Part shown: one piece after another, positions 1 to 10,949 of the stretch | Position numbering within the stretch: the stretch's first letter is position 1 | How the letters are laid out: each line of letters starts with the position of its first letter | DNA from: Planctomycetota bacterium | Lineage (GTDB): Bacteria; Planctomycetota; UBA1135; UBA2386 | Assembly (NCBI GenBank): GCA_020638735.1 | Contig: JACKHZ010000011.1 | Coordinates: 615,320-679,319, forward strand | DNA: 64,000 nt | Direction of reading: 5' to 3' | The notes under the pieces: generated by a model | Seen by the model: only the letters and a program-made list of their open reading frames with translations | What the model was told of the DNA's origin: nothing | Database searches by the model: none | Translations under genes and position numbers: made by a program

Positions 1-549
1 TACCTGATGGCGGTCGACGACATCGAACCGCTGCTCGGCGACGCAGTGCTGATCGGCCTGCTCTTCGCCGCGCTCAACCTGGTCGCCGCGCCGCTCAGCA
101 GCAAGCTGCCGCAGCTGGTCGAACGGCACGGTCGCCGACCGCTGTTCTGGGGCATGCCGATCGTGCTGGCGGTGTCGATGCTGGTGATGGCCGGCGAACG
201 CTTGCTCGCCGGCGACGGTCCCGGCGGTCACGGTTCGCGCGCGCTGTGCTGGCTCGGGGTGGCGATGTTCTTCGTGCAGCAGGTGCCGTTCGCGATGCAC
301 TGGCCGCTGCTGCACGAGTTCGTCAACCACCGCATCGGCTCGGCCGCGCGCACGACCGTGCTGTCGCTGTTGTCGCTGATCGCGCGCGCCTGCTACGCCG
401 GCGTCAACGTGCTGCTGTTCGGCCTGCAGGACGCCCGCGGCCTCGGCCCGGCGCTGGCCACCGCGGCCCTCGGCGGCCTCGCCGCGACGGCGCTGGTGTT
501 GTGGCTGCGGCCGCGCGGCCTGCTGCGCGGGGACGACGGGGTCGCCTGA
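1..549 (+). CDS. MFS-type membrane transporter, C-terminal part (5' end outside window)
   Basis: The reading frame is open from the first base, so the true start lies upstream and only about 182 C-terminal residues are visible. They form four to five hydrophobic helices separated by short Arg/Gly loops, including a loop ending in ERHGRRP that resembles the basic cytoplasmic loops of major facilitator carriers. The last helix is followed by a short basic tail. The substrate cannot be told from this fragment. The next gene is convergent, 11 bp away. Assignment to MFS is from general topology and the basic loop only; another polytopic carrier is possible. Confidence 0.6.
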   Translation, partial: YLMAVDDIEPLLGDAVLIGLLFAALNLVAAPLSSKLPQLVERHGRRPLFWGMPIVLAVSMLVMAGERLLAGDGPGGHGSRALCWLGVAMFFVQQVPFAMHWPLLHEFVNHRIGSAARTTVLSLLSLIARACYAGVNVLLFGLQDARGLGPALATAALGGLAATALVLWLRPRGLLRGDDGVA

Positions 550-560
550 CGGCGCCGACT

Positions 561-2126
561 TCAGCGACCGAGGTCGACGAACACGCCGTTGTTCTCCTGC
601 GCCAGCGACTGCAGGAAGCCCTTTTCGAAGTCGCCGATGGCGATCGCGTGGATCACCAGCCGGTACGACTCGTTGTACTTGCGCACCTCGGCGAGGATCT
701 CCTCCGGATCGATCAGCTTGCCGACCGAAGGGCGGCCGTCGCTGAGGAAGTACATCGTGTCCAGCGGCTGCTTGAGCGCCTTCTTGTCGAAGCCGGTGAT
801 CGCGGCCTTCGGCGGCTTCTCCGGATCGACGCCGAACGCGTAGAGCAGCGCCTTCAGCGTGTTGGTCTTGCCCTGCTCGAGGTTGGCCGCGCCGCCGAGG
901 CCGGCCGACGCCAGGTCCTGGGCCTCGGAGCCGCCGATCGGCTTGAGCCGCTTCACGAACTGCGCCGCGGCGTCGCGGTTGACGATGTTGGCCGGCACCA
1001 GCCGCGGCTTCCAGACCTTGAGGTCGGTGGCGAAGGCGACGATGTTGAAGTTGGTGTCGGCGGTCAGCGACTCGATCGTGTTGAGCAGCTCCGTCTGCAC
1101 GATCGTGAAGCGCTTGCGGTCGCGGTACTCGCGGAACTTGTCGACCTCGAGCACGAGGTCGTCCATCGAGCCGGACACGTCGATGACGAACAGCACGTTC
1201 GTGGACGTCGTCGGGATGCCGGCGAAGGCGTTGGTCTGGTCCTTCTTGCCGTAGAAGGCGTCGTACTTCTTGCGGGTGGCGATCTTCTGCGCGAGCTCCT
1301 CGTCGGTCGGGATGCGCCAGCCCTCGATCGACATGAGCTTGGTCCACTGCTCCTGCCAGCGCTCCGGGTCGACGCCGAAGTCGAGCGTGGTGATGCGGAA
1401 CAGCGCGTCGGCGCACTCGGTGCGCAGGCGGCCCGTCTTGCGCATCAGGTCGATCAGCGGCTGCACCGCGGCCTGCGGTCGGATCTGCGCGCAGGCCTCG
1501 ATGGCCGCGGTCTGCACCTGCCAGTTGTCGTCGGCGAGCAGCGCGGTGACGCCGTCGGCGAACTGCCTGGCCTTGAGCACGGCGATCGCGTCGGCCGCCG
1601 CCATGCGCACCATCGGTTCGCTGTCCGTCACCAGCTGCCCGAGCAGACCGGCCTGGCCGGCGTCGCCGATGTGCAGCAGCGCGTGCGCCGCCTCGTACTT
1701 GATCGTCGACGAGGCGTTGCCCGCCATCGCCACCTGCTCGATCGCCGGCACCGCGGCGGCCTGCTTCGACTGGCCGAGCACCTTGATCAGCACCGCGGCC
1801 TGGTCGGAGTCCTTGACGTCCGGCAGGGCGGTGACCCAGGCCGCGAACGTCTCGGGCTCCTTGAACGTGCCGAGCACCTGCAGCGCCGCGTCGGCGACCG
1901 CCTGCGACTTGTGGTCGAGCAGCTCGAGCAGCGCCTCGGCAGCGGGCACGCACTCGTTGTCGTTGAGCGTCTCGATCGCCGCTACCTGCGAGGGCTCGTC
2001 CTTGGCCTTCTTGAAGTAGCGGCTGAACTCCTTGACGGCGTCGAGGCGCGCCTCGAGGTCGGCCTGCGCCAGCAGCAGCGGCGACGTGACGACGAACAGG
2101 AACGTCAGCAGCAGGGATCTCGGCAT
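561..2126 (-). CDS. Secreted HEAT-repeat protein with C-terminal von Willebrand A domain
   Basis: 521 residues from the ATG chosen here, which begins with a clear signal peptide (MPRSLLLTFLFVV, cleavage near LLAQA); upstream in-frame codons encode only Arg-rich sequence. Residues about 30-270 form alpha-helical HEAT-like repeats (pairs of helices around 'AAxALL' and 'VRMAAADAIA'). From about residue 310 a vWA domain carries the MIDAS motif DVSGSMDD at about 316-323, with later Thr and Asp residues (DGRPSVG) in the expected order. The protein should be exported and bind a protein partner through a metal ion. It closes a minus-strand gene run. The partner is unknown. Confidence 0.8.
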   Translation of the reverse strand: MPRSLLLTFLFVVTSPLLLAQADLEARLDAVKEFSRYFKKAKDEPSQVAAIETLNDNECVPAAEALLELLDHKSQAVADAALQVLGTFKEPETFAAWVTALPDVKDSDQAAVLIKVLGQSKQAAAVPAIEQVAMAGNASSTIKYEAAHALLHIGDAGQAGLLGQLVTDSEPMVRMAAADAIAVLKARQFADGVTALLADDNWQVQTAAIEACAQIRPQAAVQPLIDLMRKTGRLRTECADALFRITTLDFGVDPERWQEQWTKLMSIEGWRIPTDEELAQKIATRKKYDAFYGKKDQTNAFAGIPTTSTNVLFVIDVSGSMDDLVLEVDKFREYRDRKRFTIVQTELLNTIESLTADTNFNIVAFATDLKVWKPRLVPANIVNRDAAAQFVKRLKPIGGSEAQDLASAGLGGAANLEQGKTNTLKALLYAFGVDPEKPPKAAITGFDKKALKQPLDTMYFLSDGRPSVGKLIDPEEILAEVRKYNESYRLVIHAIAIGDFEKGFLQSLAQENNGVFVDLGR

Positions 2127-2187
2127 TCTCTTCGGGGTCTCGGGTCTGGGGTCGCGGACGCGAGGGGCTCGGACGGACCGCTGCAGC

Positions 2188-2709
2188 CTACCCGTTCTGG
2201 TCGTCGTTGGCATGCCGCCACCACGACAGGCGCATGTCACGGGCGATCGCGCGCGCCAGCGGGCCGACGTCGAGGTGCGCGTCGCGCACCGTCAGGCCGG
2301 CCGCGTCCGGTGTGACCACGAGCTGCAGGGTCTGCTCGAAACGCAGCTCGAGCCGCCAACGTCCGCGCAGCCCGCCGCCGCACAGGCGCAACGACTTGGC
2401 GAGGTTCTCGAGCGAGACCACCGCGAGCGCGTCGGCGACGTTGAGCTCGATGGTCGGCATACGGTTCTCGGCGGCGTCGCCGGCGTGCCCGCCGACCAGC
2501 TGCAGACCCGGCAACAGGTCGAGTGACTCGGCCAGCGGCCAGACCTCGGGATCGACCCCGCGCGCGAACGCCTCGTTCTCGCCGGTCAGGCGCTGCACCT
2601 CTTCGCGATCGCCGAAGCGCGCGCCACACAGGCCGCACTCCCAGACCGTGGCGCCGCCGGCGCCGTGCGCTTGCATGTCGTGGTTGCCGCAATCGGGACA
2701 GGTGTGCAT
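2188..2709 (-). CDS. Hypothetical zinc-ribbon protein
   Basis: 173 residues. Two CxxC pairs near the N terminus (CPDC at 4-7, CGLC at 26-29) make a short zinc ribbon; the rest is an alpha/beta region with no family I recognise. The ATG lies directly after the stop of the upstream LRR gene (one base apart), so the two are probably translationally coupled. The C terminus (SWWRHANDDQNG) reads as a normal end. The ribbon suggests protein or nucleic-acid contact, but nothing in the sequence says which. Confidence 0.65.
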   Translation of the reverse strand: MHTCPDCGNHDMQAHGAGGATVWECGLCGARFGDREEVQRLTGENEAFARGVDPEVWPLAESLDLLPGLQLVGGHAGDAAENRMPTIELNVADALAVVSLENLAKSLRLCGGGLRGRWRLELRFEQTLQLVVTPDAAGLTVRDAHLDVGPLARAIARDMRLSWWRHANDDQNG

Positions 2710-2710
2710 C

Positions 2711-4000
2711 TCAGTCGTGCTGCAGCAGGGTGATCCGATCGCCCAGGGCCTGTTGCAGCGCGCTGCGTTCGGCGTCGGTCAGGGGACCGCTGTATACCAC
2801 CTCGGTCAGGGCGCGGCACCCGCGCAACGGCGCGAAGGAGGCCGGCGCGGGCGGCGACGGCAGCCACGAGCCGTCGGCCTGCTGCACTGCCGGGCGCTCC
2901 GCGAGCACCAGCCGGTGCACCTCTGGCAGACCGGCCAGGAACGCGAGGTCGTCGTCGCAGGGGCCTTCGAAGCGCTCGAGGCCCGCCATGCTGCCGATCG
3001 CCTTGCGCACCGCCGGCCGCAGCGCGCCGCTCCAATGCAACGACTGCAACCGCAACGCGCCGAGCACGTCGGCGGTCGCCGCGTCGTCGGCGGCAGCGGT
3101 CGTCGCAGCATCGTCGCCGCTCCGGGCCGGCAACCGCCACGACAGGTGGCGCAGGTCGGCGAGCCGGCGCACGTGGCGCAGCGCTGCGGGAGACGCCTCG
3201 GCGTCTTCGAGCGTCAACGAGGTCAATCGCGTCGGCAGCTCGGCCAGCACCTCGTCGCCCAGCACGCAGCTGCGCAGGATCAGCTCGCGCAGCGTCGACA
3301 TGGACGCCAGCTGGCGCATCGCCGCGACGTGCAGCGCCCACGACGGCGACGTGTCGCCGCCGGTGAAGCGCGCCAGCAGGTCCGGTTGGCCGAGCCGCTC
3401 CAACACCAGCGCCTCGAGCGGCAACGCCGCCACGGCCTGCAGGCCGTCCTGGTCGAGGCCGCGGCAGCCTTGCAGCGCGAGTCGCCGCAGCCCCGCCGCC
3501 GCCTCGAGCCCGCGCAGCCCGGCCGACTCGACCTTCAGGTGCGACAACGTCAGCTGGTGCAGGGAAGGCCACGCGGCCAGCTCTGCGGCAGCGTCCGCGT
3601 CGAGCACCAAGGCCTCGTTGACGAAGCAGATCGACGCCAGTCGCGGACACCCGGCGAGCAGGCGCAGGTGCTCCACCTCGACGTGACAACAGAACGGCAG
3701 CGTCAGCTCCACCAGCGCCGGCAGCGCCGTCAGCGGGCGCAGCTGCTCGACCGTGATCTGCTGCCAGTCGGCGATGGCGTCGGTGTCGGGGTTGATCTGC
3801 AGTCGCCGCAGCGACCCGCGCCCAACGAGCAGCGGCAGGTCGGCGACGCGCACGACCTCCCACTCGAGGTTCCCGACGTCGGCAGCCGTTCCGGCCAGCG
3901 CGCCGCCGTCGACACGGACCACCGCCGGCAACGCCGCGGGTTCCTGCGCGGCGAGTCCAGCGGCGCAGACAGCGACCAGGGCGACTTCGAGACGGCGCAT
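2711..4000 (-). CDS. Secreted leucine-rich-repeat protein
   Basis: 429 residues from the ATG that starts a signal peptide (MRRLEVALVAVCAAGLAAQ); an in-frame extension upstream is Arg/Gly-rich and unlikely to be translated. From about residue 90 to 380 the sequence repeats a leucine-rich pattern with a period of 23-27 residues (for example LPALVELTLPFC, WPSLHQLTLSHL, AAGLRRLALQGC, LPLEALVLERL). It most resembles cysteine-containing or ribonuclease-inhibitor-like LRRs. It should form a curved binding scaffold outside the cytoplasmic membrane. It is followed at once by the zinc-ribbon gene. The ligand is unknown. Confidence 0.75.
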   Translation of the reverse strand: MRRLEVALVAVCAAGLAAQEPAALPAVVRVDGGALAGTAADVGNLEWEVVRVADLPLLVGRGSLRRLQINPDTDAIADWQQITVEQLRPLTALPALVELTLPFCCHVEVEHLRLLAGCPRLASICFVNEALVLDADAAAELAAWPSLHQLTLSHLKVESAGLRGLEAAAGLRRLALQGCRGLDQDGLQAVAALPLEALVLERLGQPDLLARFTGGDTSPSWALHVAAMRQLASMSTLRELILRSCVLGDEVLAELPTRLTSLTLEDAEASPAALRHVRRLADLRHLSWRLPARSGDDAATTAAADDAATADVLGALRLQSLHWSGALRPAVRKAIGSMAGLERFEGPCDDDLAFLAGLPEVHRLVLAERPAVQQADGSWLPSPPAPASFAPLRGCRALTEVVYSGPLTDAERSALQQALGDRITLLQHD

Positions 4001-4041
4001 CGGCCATGTTGTAGCGCCGAACCCGCCGTCCCGCCCGGGAG

Positions 4042-6153
4042 CTACTTCGGCGGGGCGCTGCGCGGCGCCGGGTCCTGTCGCTTGTCCGGCGCTTCCGCCG
4101 GCTGACCCGTGCCGAGCTCGCGCTCGACGATGCGTCGCACCCACCCCTCTTCCTCGCGCGTGGTGTCGAGGCGAACCGCCTGATCCCCTTCACCCGAGAC
4201 GATCTCGCCGACGGCGGACCGCGGCAGGATGACGCGGTTCTTGCGGAACTCGAGCACGACGTGGTCGTCGGCGATCCGGCTCAGGATGCCGCCCACCAGG
4301 CGGTTGTTGTTGGTCAGCCGCACGAAGCCGCGCGTGGCCTTCTGCAGCTCGTCGTAGTCCGCCGAGCCGAGCTCGGTCAACTGCGCGATCTCGGCGGTGG
4401 CGAGCGTGATCTCGCCGCCGTCCTCGACGCGCAGCGTCACGGTCCGCTCGGCGACCTGCTTGACGCTGCCGATGAAGTAGTTGCCGTTGTGCAGCTGGGC
4501 GAACGCACGGCTGCCGGGAAGCACGCCGTCGAGCGCCCGCACCTGGCGACGGCCCGGGTCTCCGAGCTCGCCGACCAGCAGCCCATCGCCGAAGCGGGCC
4601 AGCGCTCCGGGCTCGGTCTTGCCCGCCGCCTCCGGCGCGGGGCCGTCGCCGGCGAGGTCCTCGGCCCATACCTGCGCCACCGGGACGGTGTCCGTCGGCG
4701 CCGGCGCGCCCTGCCCCAGCACCTCGACCGGCGCGGGAACGGCCGCGTCGGGCTCGATGCCCGCCGGCGGCGACGCCGGCTCGATCGGCTGCGGATCGTC
4801 CTGCTCCGGCGCGGCGGGCTGCGGCCCGGTCGGCGAGGCGGACGGCGGAGTCGTCTCCACCGGCGCCGGTTCCACCGGTGCCGTCTCGATCGGCTGGGTC
4901 GTCGTCACCGGCGTGGCATCCGGCGCCACCGCGGGCGCCTGCTCGACCGGCCGCGGCGGCTCGGCGACGGCGAACTCGACGCGCGGGCGCGGCAGGTCGA
5001 CGCGCTCGATACGCTGCGGCTCGATGCGCAGGCCGAACAGCTCCGGCCGCGCGATGACCAGGGCGCCGCCGCCGAGCACGACCGTCGCGGCCAGCAGCGT
5101 GCCGGCCACCGCGGCCCAGCGGCCGCGCCGCGAGCCGGGGCCGCCGATGACGACCGCCTCCGCCTCGTCTTCTGCGTCGTCGTAGATGTCGTGCCCTTCG
5201 ACGTCCTCGAGGTCCGGCGCTTCGCCGTCGACCGAGCCGTAGTTGGGCGCCGTGAAGCTCTGCGCCTCTTCGCGCAACTCCTCGTCGCTGCGCTGCACCT
5301 CGTCGACCTCGGCGAGCGCGTCCATCGAGGTGCCGGGCAGCGGCTCCCAGCCTTCCTCGAGCCCTTCCTCGGCGCCGCCCGAGGCATCGAACAGCGGCAG
5401 CTCCTCCAGCGCGACGTCCTCGCCATCGCCCTGCGACGGCGACGTCGTGTCGCTCGCGTCGAACTGCTCACCGAGCTCGCCGATGGCGAAGGTCGGCGCG
5501 TACGGATCCTGCGGCGCGGCCTCCGCGTCGCCTTCTGCCTCCAGCTCGAACAGCCCGTCCTGGTCGTCGGCCGTGGCGCTGACCAACGGTTCGGCCTCGA
5601 CCGGCGCCGCCTCGTCGTCCTCGCTCCACAGGCCCTCGCCGTCGTCGAGCACGAACGGTCCCGACTGCTCGAACTCACTGATGCCGTCGTCGGCTTCGCC
5701 GCCGATCAGCTCCAGCTCCGCCTCGCCGTCGAGCGCGAACTCGTCCTCGCCCTGCAGCATCGAACCGAGCTCGGCCGTGAACGAAGCCCGCGCGTCGTCG
5801 AGCTGCGGATCCTCGACCGGCGGCTCCTCGTGCTCCTGCGCGTCCGGCACCCCTACCGACTCGAGGTCGAGCGGCTCACCGTCCCAGCTGCTCTGGCCCT
5901 GTTCGTCGAACGCGCCGCGCTGCCAGGCGGGCTCGTCGTCCAGCTGCGCCGTGTGATCGGTGAACAGCAGATCGTCCTCGTCGGCGGCATCACCTCCGGC
6001 CGCGTCTCTCGTCGCGGAGGATCCGGCAGGAGGCTCGGCCGGTGCGGACTCGTCGAACAGGTCGTCGAGCTCGCGGCCCTGGCCGATGTCTTCGACGACG
6101 AAGTCCTCGTCCAGGAAGTCGGCATCGTCGTCGGGATGGGTGTCACCGCTCAT
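4042..6153 (-). CDS. Acidic single-pass membrane protein with C-terminal beta-barrel-like domains
   Basis: 703 residues. Residues 1-335 are strongly acidic and low in complexity (runs of Asp, Glu, Ala, Gly), probably disordered and cytoplasmic. One transmembrane helix follows an Arg-rich patch at about 341-367 (RGRWAAVAGTLLAATVVLG). Then come a Pro/Glu-rich linker to about 510 and a C-terminal region with two similar beta units: 'FAQLHNGNYFIGSVKQV' and 'FVRLTNNNRLVGGILSRI', each like an Sm/Lsm or SH3 strand set. The order suggests a long cytoplasmic tail, an anchor and a periplasmic binding head. No family name can be given. The start ATG is well separated (101 bp) from selB. Confidence 0.7.
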   Translation of the reverse strand: MSGDTHPDDDADFLDEDFVVEDIGQGRELDDLFDESAPAEPPAGSSATRDAAGGDAADEDDLLFTDHTAQLDDEPAWQRGAFDEQGQSSWDGEPLDLESVGVPDAQEHEEPPVEDPQLDDARASFTAELGSMLQGEDEFALDGEAELELIGGEADDGISEFEQSGPFVLDDGEGLWSEDDEAAPVEAEPLVSATADDQDGLFELEAEGDAEAAPQDPYAPTFAIGELGEQFDASDTTSPSQGDGEDVALEELPLFDASGGAEEGLEEGWEPLPGTSMDALAEVDEVQRSDEELREEAQSFTAPNYGSVDGEAPDLEDVEGHDIYDDAEDEAEAVVIGGPGSRRGRWAAVAGTLLAATVVLGGGALVIARPELFGLRIEPQRIERVDLPRPRVEFAVAEPPRPVEQAPAVAPDATPVTTTQPIETAPVEPAPVETTPPSASPTGPQPAAPEQDDPQPIEPASPPAGIEPDAAVPAPVEVLGQGAPAPTDTVPVAQVWAEDLAGDGPAPEAAGKTEPGALARFGDGLLVGELGDPGRRQVRALDGVLPGSRAFAQLHNGNYFIGSVKQVAERTVTLRVEDGGEITLATAEIAQLTELGSADYDELQKATRGFVRLTNNNRLVGGILSRIADDHVVLEFRKNRVILPRSAVGEIVSGEGDQAVRLDTTREEEGWVRRIVERELGTGQPAEAPDKRQDPAPRSAPPK

Positions 6154-6254
6154 GGCTGCTCCGTTCGGTCCGTGGCACGTCGCTGTATCGGCAACCGGGC
6201 CGCGGCGACTGAGGCGCTCCCGTCAGCGGCAGCCGGTCACGGTCCGGCGCGGGC

Positions 6255-8195
6255 TCACTCGCCGGCGGCGAGCTGGCGGTTGAGGTCCGACGACGGCAGC
6301 AGGCGCCGGACACCCCCGCGCAGCACCGTGAGGCCGAGCGCGTCGACGTGCTCCAGCAACGGGATCAGGTACTTGCGGCTGGTGTCGAGCTCGTCGCGCA
6401 GCTTGGGGATGTCGAGCACTTCGCCGTTGGCAAGGCAGTTTCGACGCACCGCGCGCAACACCGCCTGCACGGTGCGGGAGCCGTAGTAGTGATCGCCGAC
6501 CTTGTCGACCAGACCTTCGTCCTGGGCCCGGTCCAGCAGCGACATCAGCGCGTCGCCCTGCAGGCCGACCGCCGCGGCGAGCTCGGCGAGGTCCGGCGGC
6601 CGGAACCCCGACGCGTCGCAGTTCGAGACGAGCTGGTCGAAGTGGCGCTGCTGCTCGGGCGGCAACGGCTTGAGCCGATCGAGGAACAGGATCTGCCCGC
6701 GTTGCCCGGCCCGGACCCGGCCGGCCTCCTGCAGCCGGTCGACGACGAAGTCGACCATCGACTGCGGCAGGGTGCGGGTCGTGCGCAGCGCGGCGCGCTG
6801 GATCGACGCCGCCGCTGGCCGCCGCGCCAGCATGCGGTCCACGGACTGCAGCAGCTCGGTCTCGCCGTCCGCGACGTGCTTCTTCAGGAACACCCGCATC
6901 GCGCGTCGGTGCAGCTCCAGCTGCGGCAGCTCGTCGACGAGTTTCAGCACGTCTTCGTCCGGCATGCCGAGCGCGCGCGACAGGTCGTCGACGGGGCAAC
7001 CCGGCGGGCCCGCCTGCTCGAGCTCGTGCATCAGCCGTGCCTCCGGCCGGTCGCCGGCCGACACGAGGCCGAGCAGCTCGGAGCCGAGCTCCTTGCGCCG
7101 ATAGCGCCCCGAGTGCTCGAGGCGCAGCACGCGGCCGCCACCAACGGTGACCACCGGGTTTTGCAGGCGCAGCAGGAAGCGATCCCCCGGATGACAGGCC
7201 ACCGGCTCGTCGAGCTCGACGCGCGCGACGAACTGTTCGCCGGGCTGCACCGCGTCCCGATCGAGCAGCAGCAGCTGGCCGCGCACCTCGACGGTGCCGG
7301 TGTGGAAGCGCACCGGCACGCGATGCTCGAGCCGCGGCGCGCGACCGGTCAGCGTCAGGTCGACGTCGATCGCATCGCCGCTGCGGAACGCCCCGGGCTC
7401 GGCGGCGACCATGCCGCGGTGCACACCGAGTTCCTTGGCGTCGGGCACCGACAACGCGGTGCTGTGACCGGCGACCGCCTCGTCGACCTTGCCACCATAG
7501 GCGTGGATGCCGCGCACCTTGACCCGCTGACCGAGCGGCAGGATCTCCAGCTCGGCGCCGGGCGACACCGTGCCCGACAGCGGGATGCCGGTGACCACGG
7601 TGCCGATGCCGTCGAGCGAGAACACCCGCTGGATCGGCATGCGGAACGGCCCGTGGTGCTGCCGCGGCTCGACCGACATCGCCAGCCGCTCGAGCTTCTG
7701 CCGCAGCACGTCGATGCCGTCGCCGGTCACCGAGCTGACCCGTACGACCTCGGCGCGCTCGAGCACGGTGCCCTTGACCAGTTCGCGGACCTCCTCTTCG
7801 GCGACCTCGACCAACAGCTCGTCGACCATGTCGATCTTGGTCATCACGATCAGGCCGCCGCGGACCTGCAGCAGGTCGAGGATGTCGACGTGCTCGACGG
7901 TCTGCGGCATCACGCCGTCGTCGGCGGCGACGATCAGCAGCGCCAGGTCGATGCCGGTCGAGCCGGCGACCATGTTGCGCACGAAGCGCTCGTGGCCGGG
8001 CACGTCCACCAGGCCCAGCAGGCGCCCGTCGGCGAGCTTCATGCGGGCGAAGCCCAGGTCGATCGTCAGCCCGCGGAGCTTCTCCTCCTTGAGGCGGTCC
8101 GGGTCGATGCCGGTGAGCGCCTTGACGAGGCTCGACTTGCCGTGGTCGATGTGACCGGCCGTGCCGACGACCACCGGATGAATGGAGCGAGCCAC
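6255..8195 (-). CDS. selB: Selenocysteine-specific translation elongation factor SelB
   Basis: 646 residues from a GTG start. SelB is the GTPase that brings selenocysteyl-tRNA to UGA codons marked by a SECIS hairpin. The GTPase domain shows G1 GHIDHGKSS near residue 14, the switch I segment with RGLTIDLGFA as in SelB rather than EF-Tu, G3 DVPGHE and G4 TKID. Beta-barrel domains 2 and 3 follow, then about 250 residues with winged-helix units that in the family bind SECIS RNA. Length matches the family. Partners selA, selC and selD and any selenoprotein gene are not in this window. Confidence 0.93.
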   Translation of the reverse strand: MARSIHPVVVGTAGHIDHGKSSLVKALTGIDPDRLKEEKLRGLTIDLGFARMKLADGRLLGLVDVPGHERFVRNMVAGSTGIDLALLIVAADDGVMPQTVEHVDILDLLQVRGGLIVMTKIDMVDELLVEVAEEEVRELVKGTVLERAEVVRVSSVTGDGIDVLRQKLERLAMSVEPRQHHGPFRMPIQRVFSLDGIGTVVTGIPLSGTVSPGAELEILPLGQRVKVRGIHAYGGKVDEAVAGHSTALSVPDAKELGVHRGMVAAEPGAFRSGDAIDVDLTLTGRAPRLEHRVPVRFHTGTVEVRGQLLLLDRDAVQPGEQFVARVELDEPVACHPGDRFLLRLQNPVVTVGGGRVLRLEHSGRYRRKELGSELLGLVSAGDRPEARLMHELEQAGPPGCPVDDLSRALGMPDEDVLKLVDELPQLELHRRAMRVFLKKHVADGETELLQSVDRMLARRPAAASIQRAALRTTRTLPQSMVDFVVDRLQEAGRVRAGQRGQILFLDRLKPLPPEQQRHFDQLVSNCDASGFRPPDLAELAAAVGLQGDALMSLLDRAQDEGLVDKVGDHYYGSRTVQAVLRAVRRNCLANGEVLDIPKLRDELDTSRKYLIPLLEHVDALGLTVLRGGVRRLLPSSDLNRQLAAGE

Positions 8196-8223
8196 GCGAC
8201 TGCCTCGAGCTGGCGGGTGCCGA

Positions 8224-8925
8224 TCAGGCGATGAACAGGATCCGCTGGCAGGAGCCGCAGCGAACGACCGACGACGCGCCCATCAGCCTGGCGGTGTCGT
8301 TCATCGTGACCTTGTTGTAGCAGCCCTGGCAGTAGCCGTCGTCGACGCGGCAGACCGCCTGGTGCTCGCGGGTCTTGTAGAGCCCCTCGTATTCGCGCAG
8401 CAGGTCCGGCGGCACGCCCTCGGCGGCGGCGGCGCGACGGGCGCGCGCGGCGGCGACCTCGTCGGCCCGCTCGGAGCGCAGCTTGCCGGCCTCCTGCAGG
8501 AACTCCTCGAACACCTTGCGCTCGGCCTCGAACGCGGCGAGCGTCGTCGTCGCGTCACCGCGCAGGCCGTCGAGCTGCTCGAGCAGCTTGAGCCCCTCGT
8601 CCTGGGTCGCGTCGCGGTCCTTGCGCACGGACTCGATCTCGAACAGGGTGGCCTGATACTCGGCGTTGTTGCGCACCTGGTTGAGGCGGTCGTTGAGGCG
8701 CTTGATGTGCGCGTCGGCGTCGCGTGCGGCGGTGTCCAGGTTGCGCGAATCGACCTCGGCCTTCTGCAGCCGGGTCCGAGCTTCGAGCGCCGCGCGCTCC
8801 AGCTGGTCCAGGCGCTTCTTGCGCTTCGCTTCTTCTTCGGGCAACTGGTCGATGTCCCGGGTCAGGGACGAGACCTCTAGGTCGACCTTCTGCAGGTCGA
8901 GCAGCTTCTGGACGTGTGGATGCAC
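8224..8925 (-). CDS. C4-type zinc-ribbon coiled-coil protein (DUF164/COG1579 family)
   Basis: 233 residues from a GTG start (MHPHVQKLLDLQKVD). Residues about 5-185 form a long coiled coil rich in Glu, Lys, Arg and Leu. The C terminus has the family's zinc ribbon: CQGCYNKV and CGSCQRILF, two CxxC pairs about 25 residues apart. The order of coiled coil then ribbon and the length match DUF164 proteins, which occur widely in bacteria and whose role is unsettled. The gene ends 28 bp before selB on the same strand and may share its transcript. Confidence 0.85.
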   Translation of the reverse strand: MHPHVQKLLDLQKVDLEVSSLTRDIDQLPEEEAKRKKRLDQLERAALEARTRLQKAEVDSRNLDTAARDADAHIKRLNDRLNQVRNNAEYQATLFEIESVRKDRDATQDEGLKLLEQLDGLRGDATTTLAAFEAERKVFEEFLQEAGKLRSERADEVAAARARRAAAAEGVPPDLLREYEGLYKTREHQAVCRVDDGYCQGCYNKVTMNDTARLMGASSVVRCGSCQRILFIA

Positions 8926-9094
8926 GGAGTGTCCGGTTGGGGGGCGGACCGCTCCGATCCGCGGGCGAGCATCCTACCTGCCAGCCCCCCCGGCTCAAGG
9001 CTCGGCTGCGAAGGGCGCCCCGGGCCCGGTCGGCGCGGCTCGGGGCCTGGGGCAGCCGATCAGCCTGGCTCGCCGGTCCCCCCGGCTCGCCGAC

Positions 9095-10810
<1,716 letters not shown>

Positions 10811-10949
10811 GTGGGGTCTCGGGATCTGCCGCGGGGGTGCCGCCGGATCGGTGCAGCCCTCATTCAGGCGGCGAACGACGCGGCGGCGGCCAGCGGAAAT
10901 CAGGAATGTCTTGTCGGTTGCGGGAAGCGCGTGAGGAAGGGGTCGTGGA

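Noticed and set aside
246..2315. Long plus-strand open frame opposite the HEAT/vWA gene
   Set aside because: It is Arg/Ala-rich, has no family motifs and runs antisense to a gene with a clear signal peptide and domains. It reflects the GC-rich codon pattern of the real gene.
8926..9094. Possible tRNA-Sec gene near selB
   Set aside because: No T-loop or acceptor-stem pattern was found in this or other gaps.
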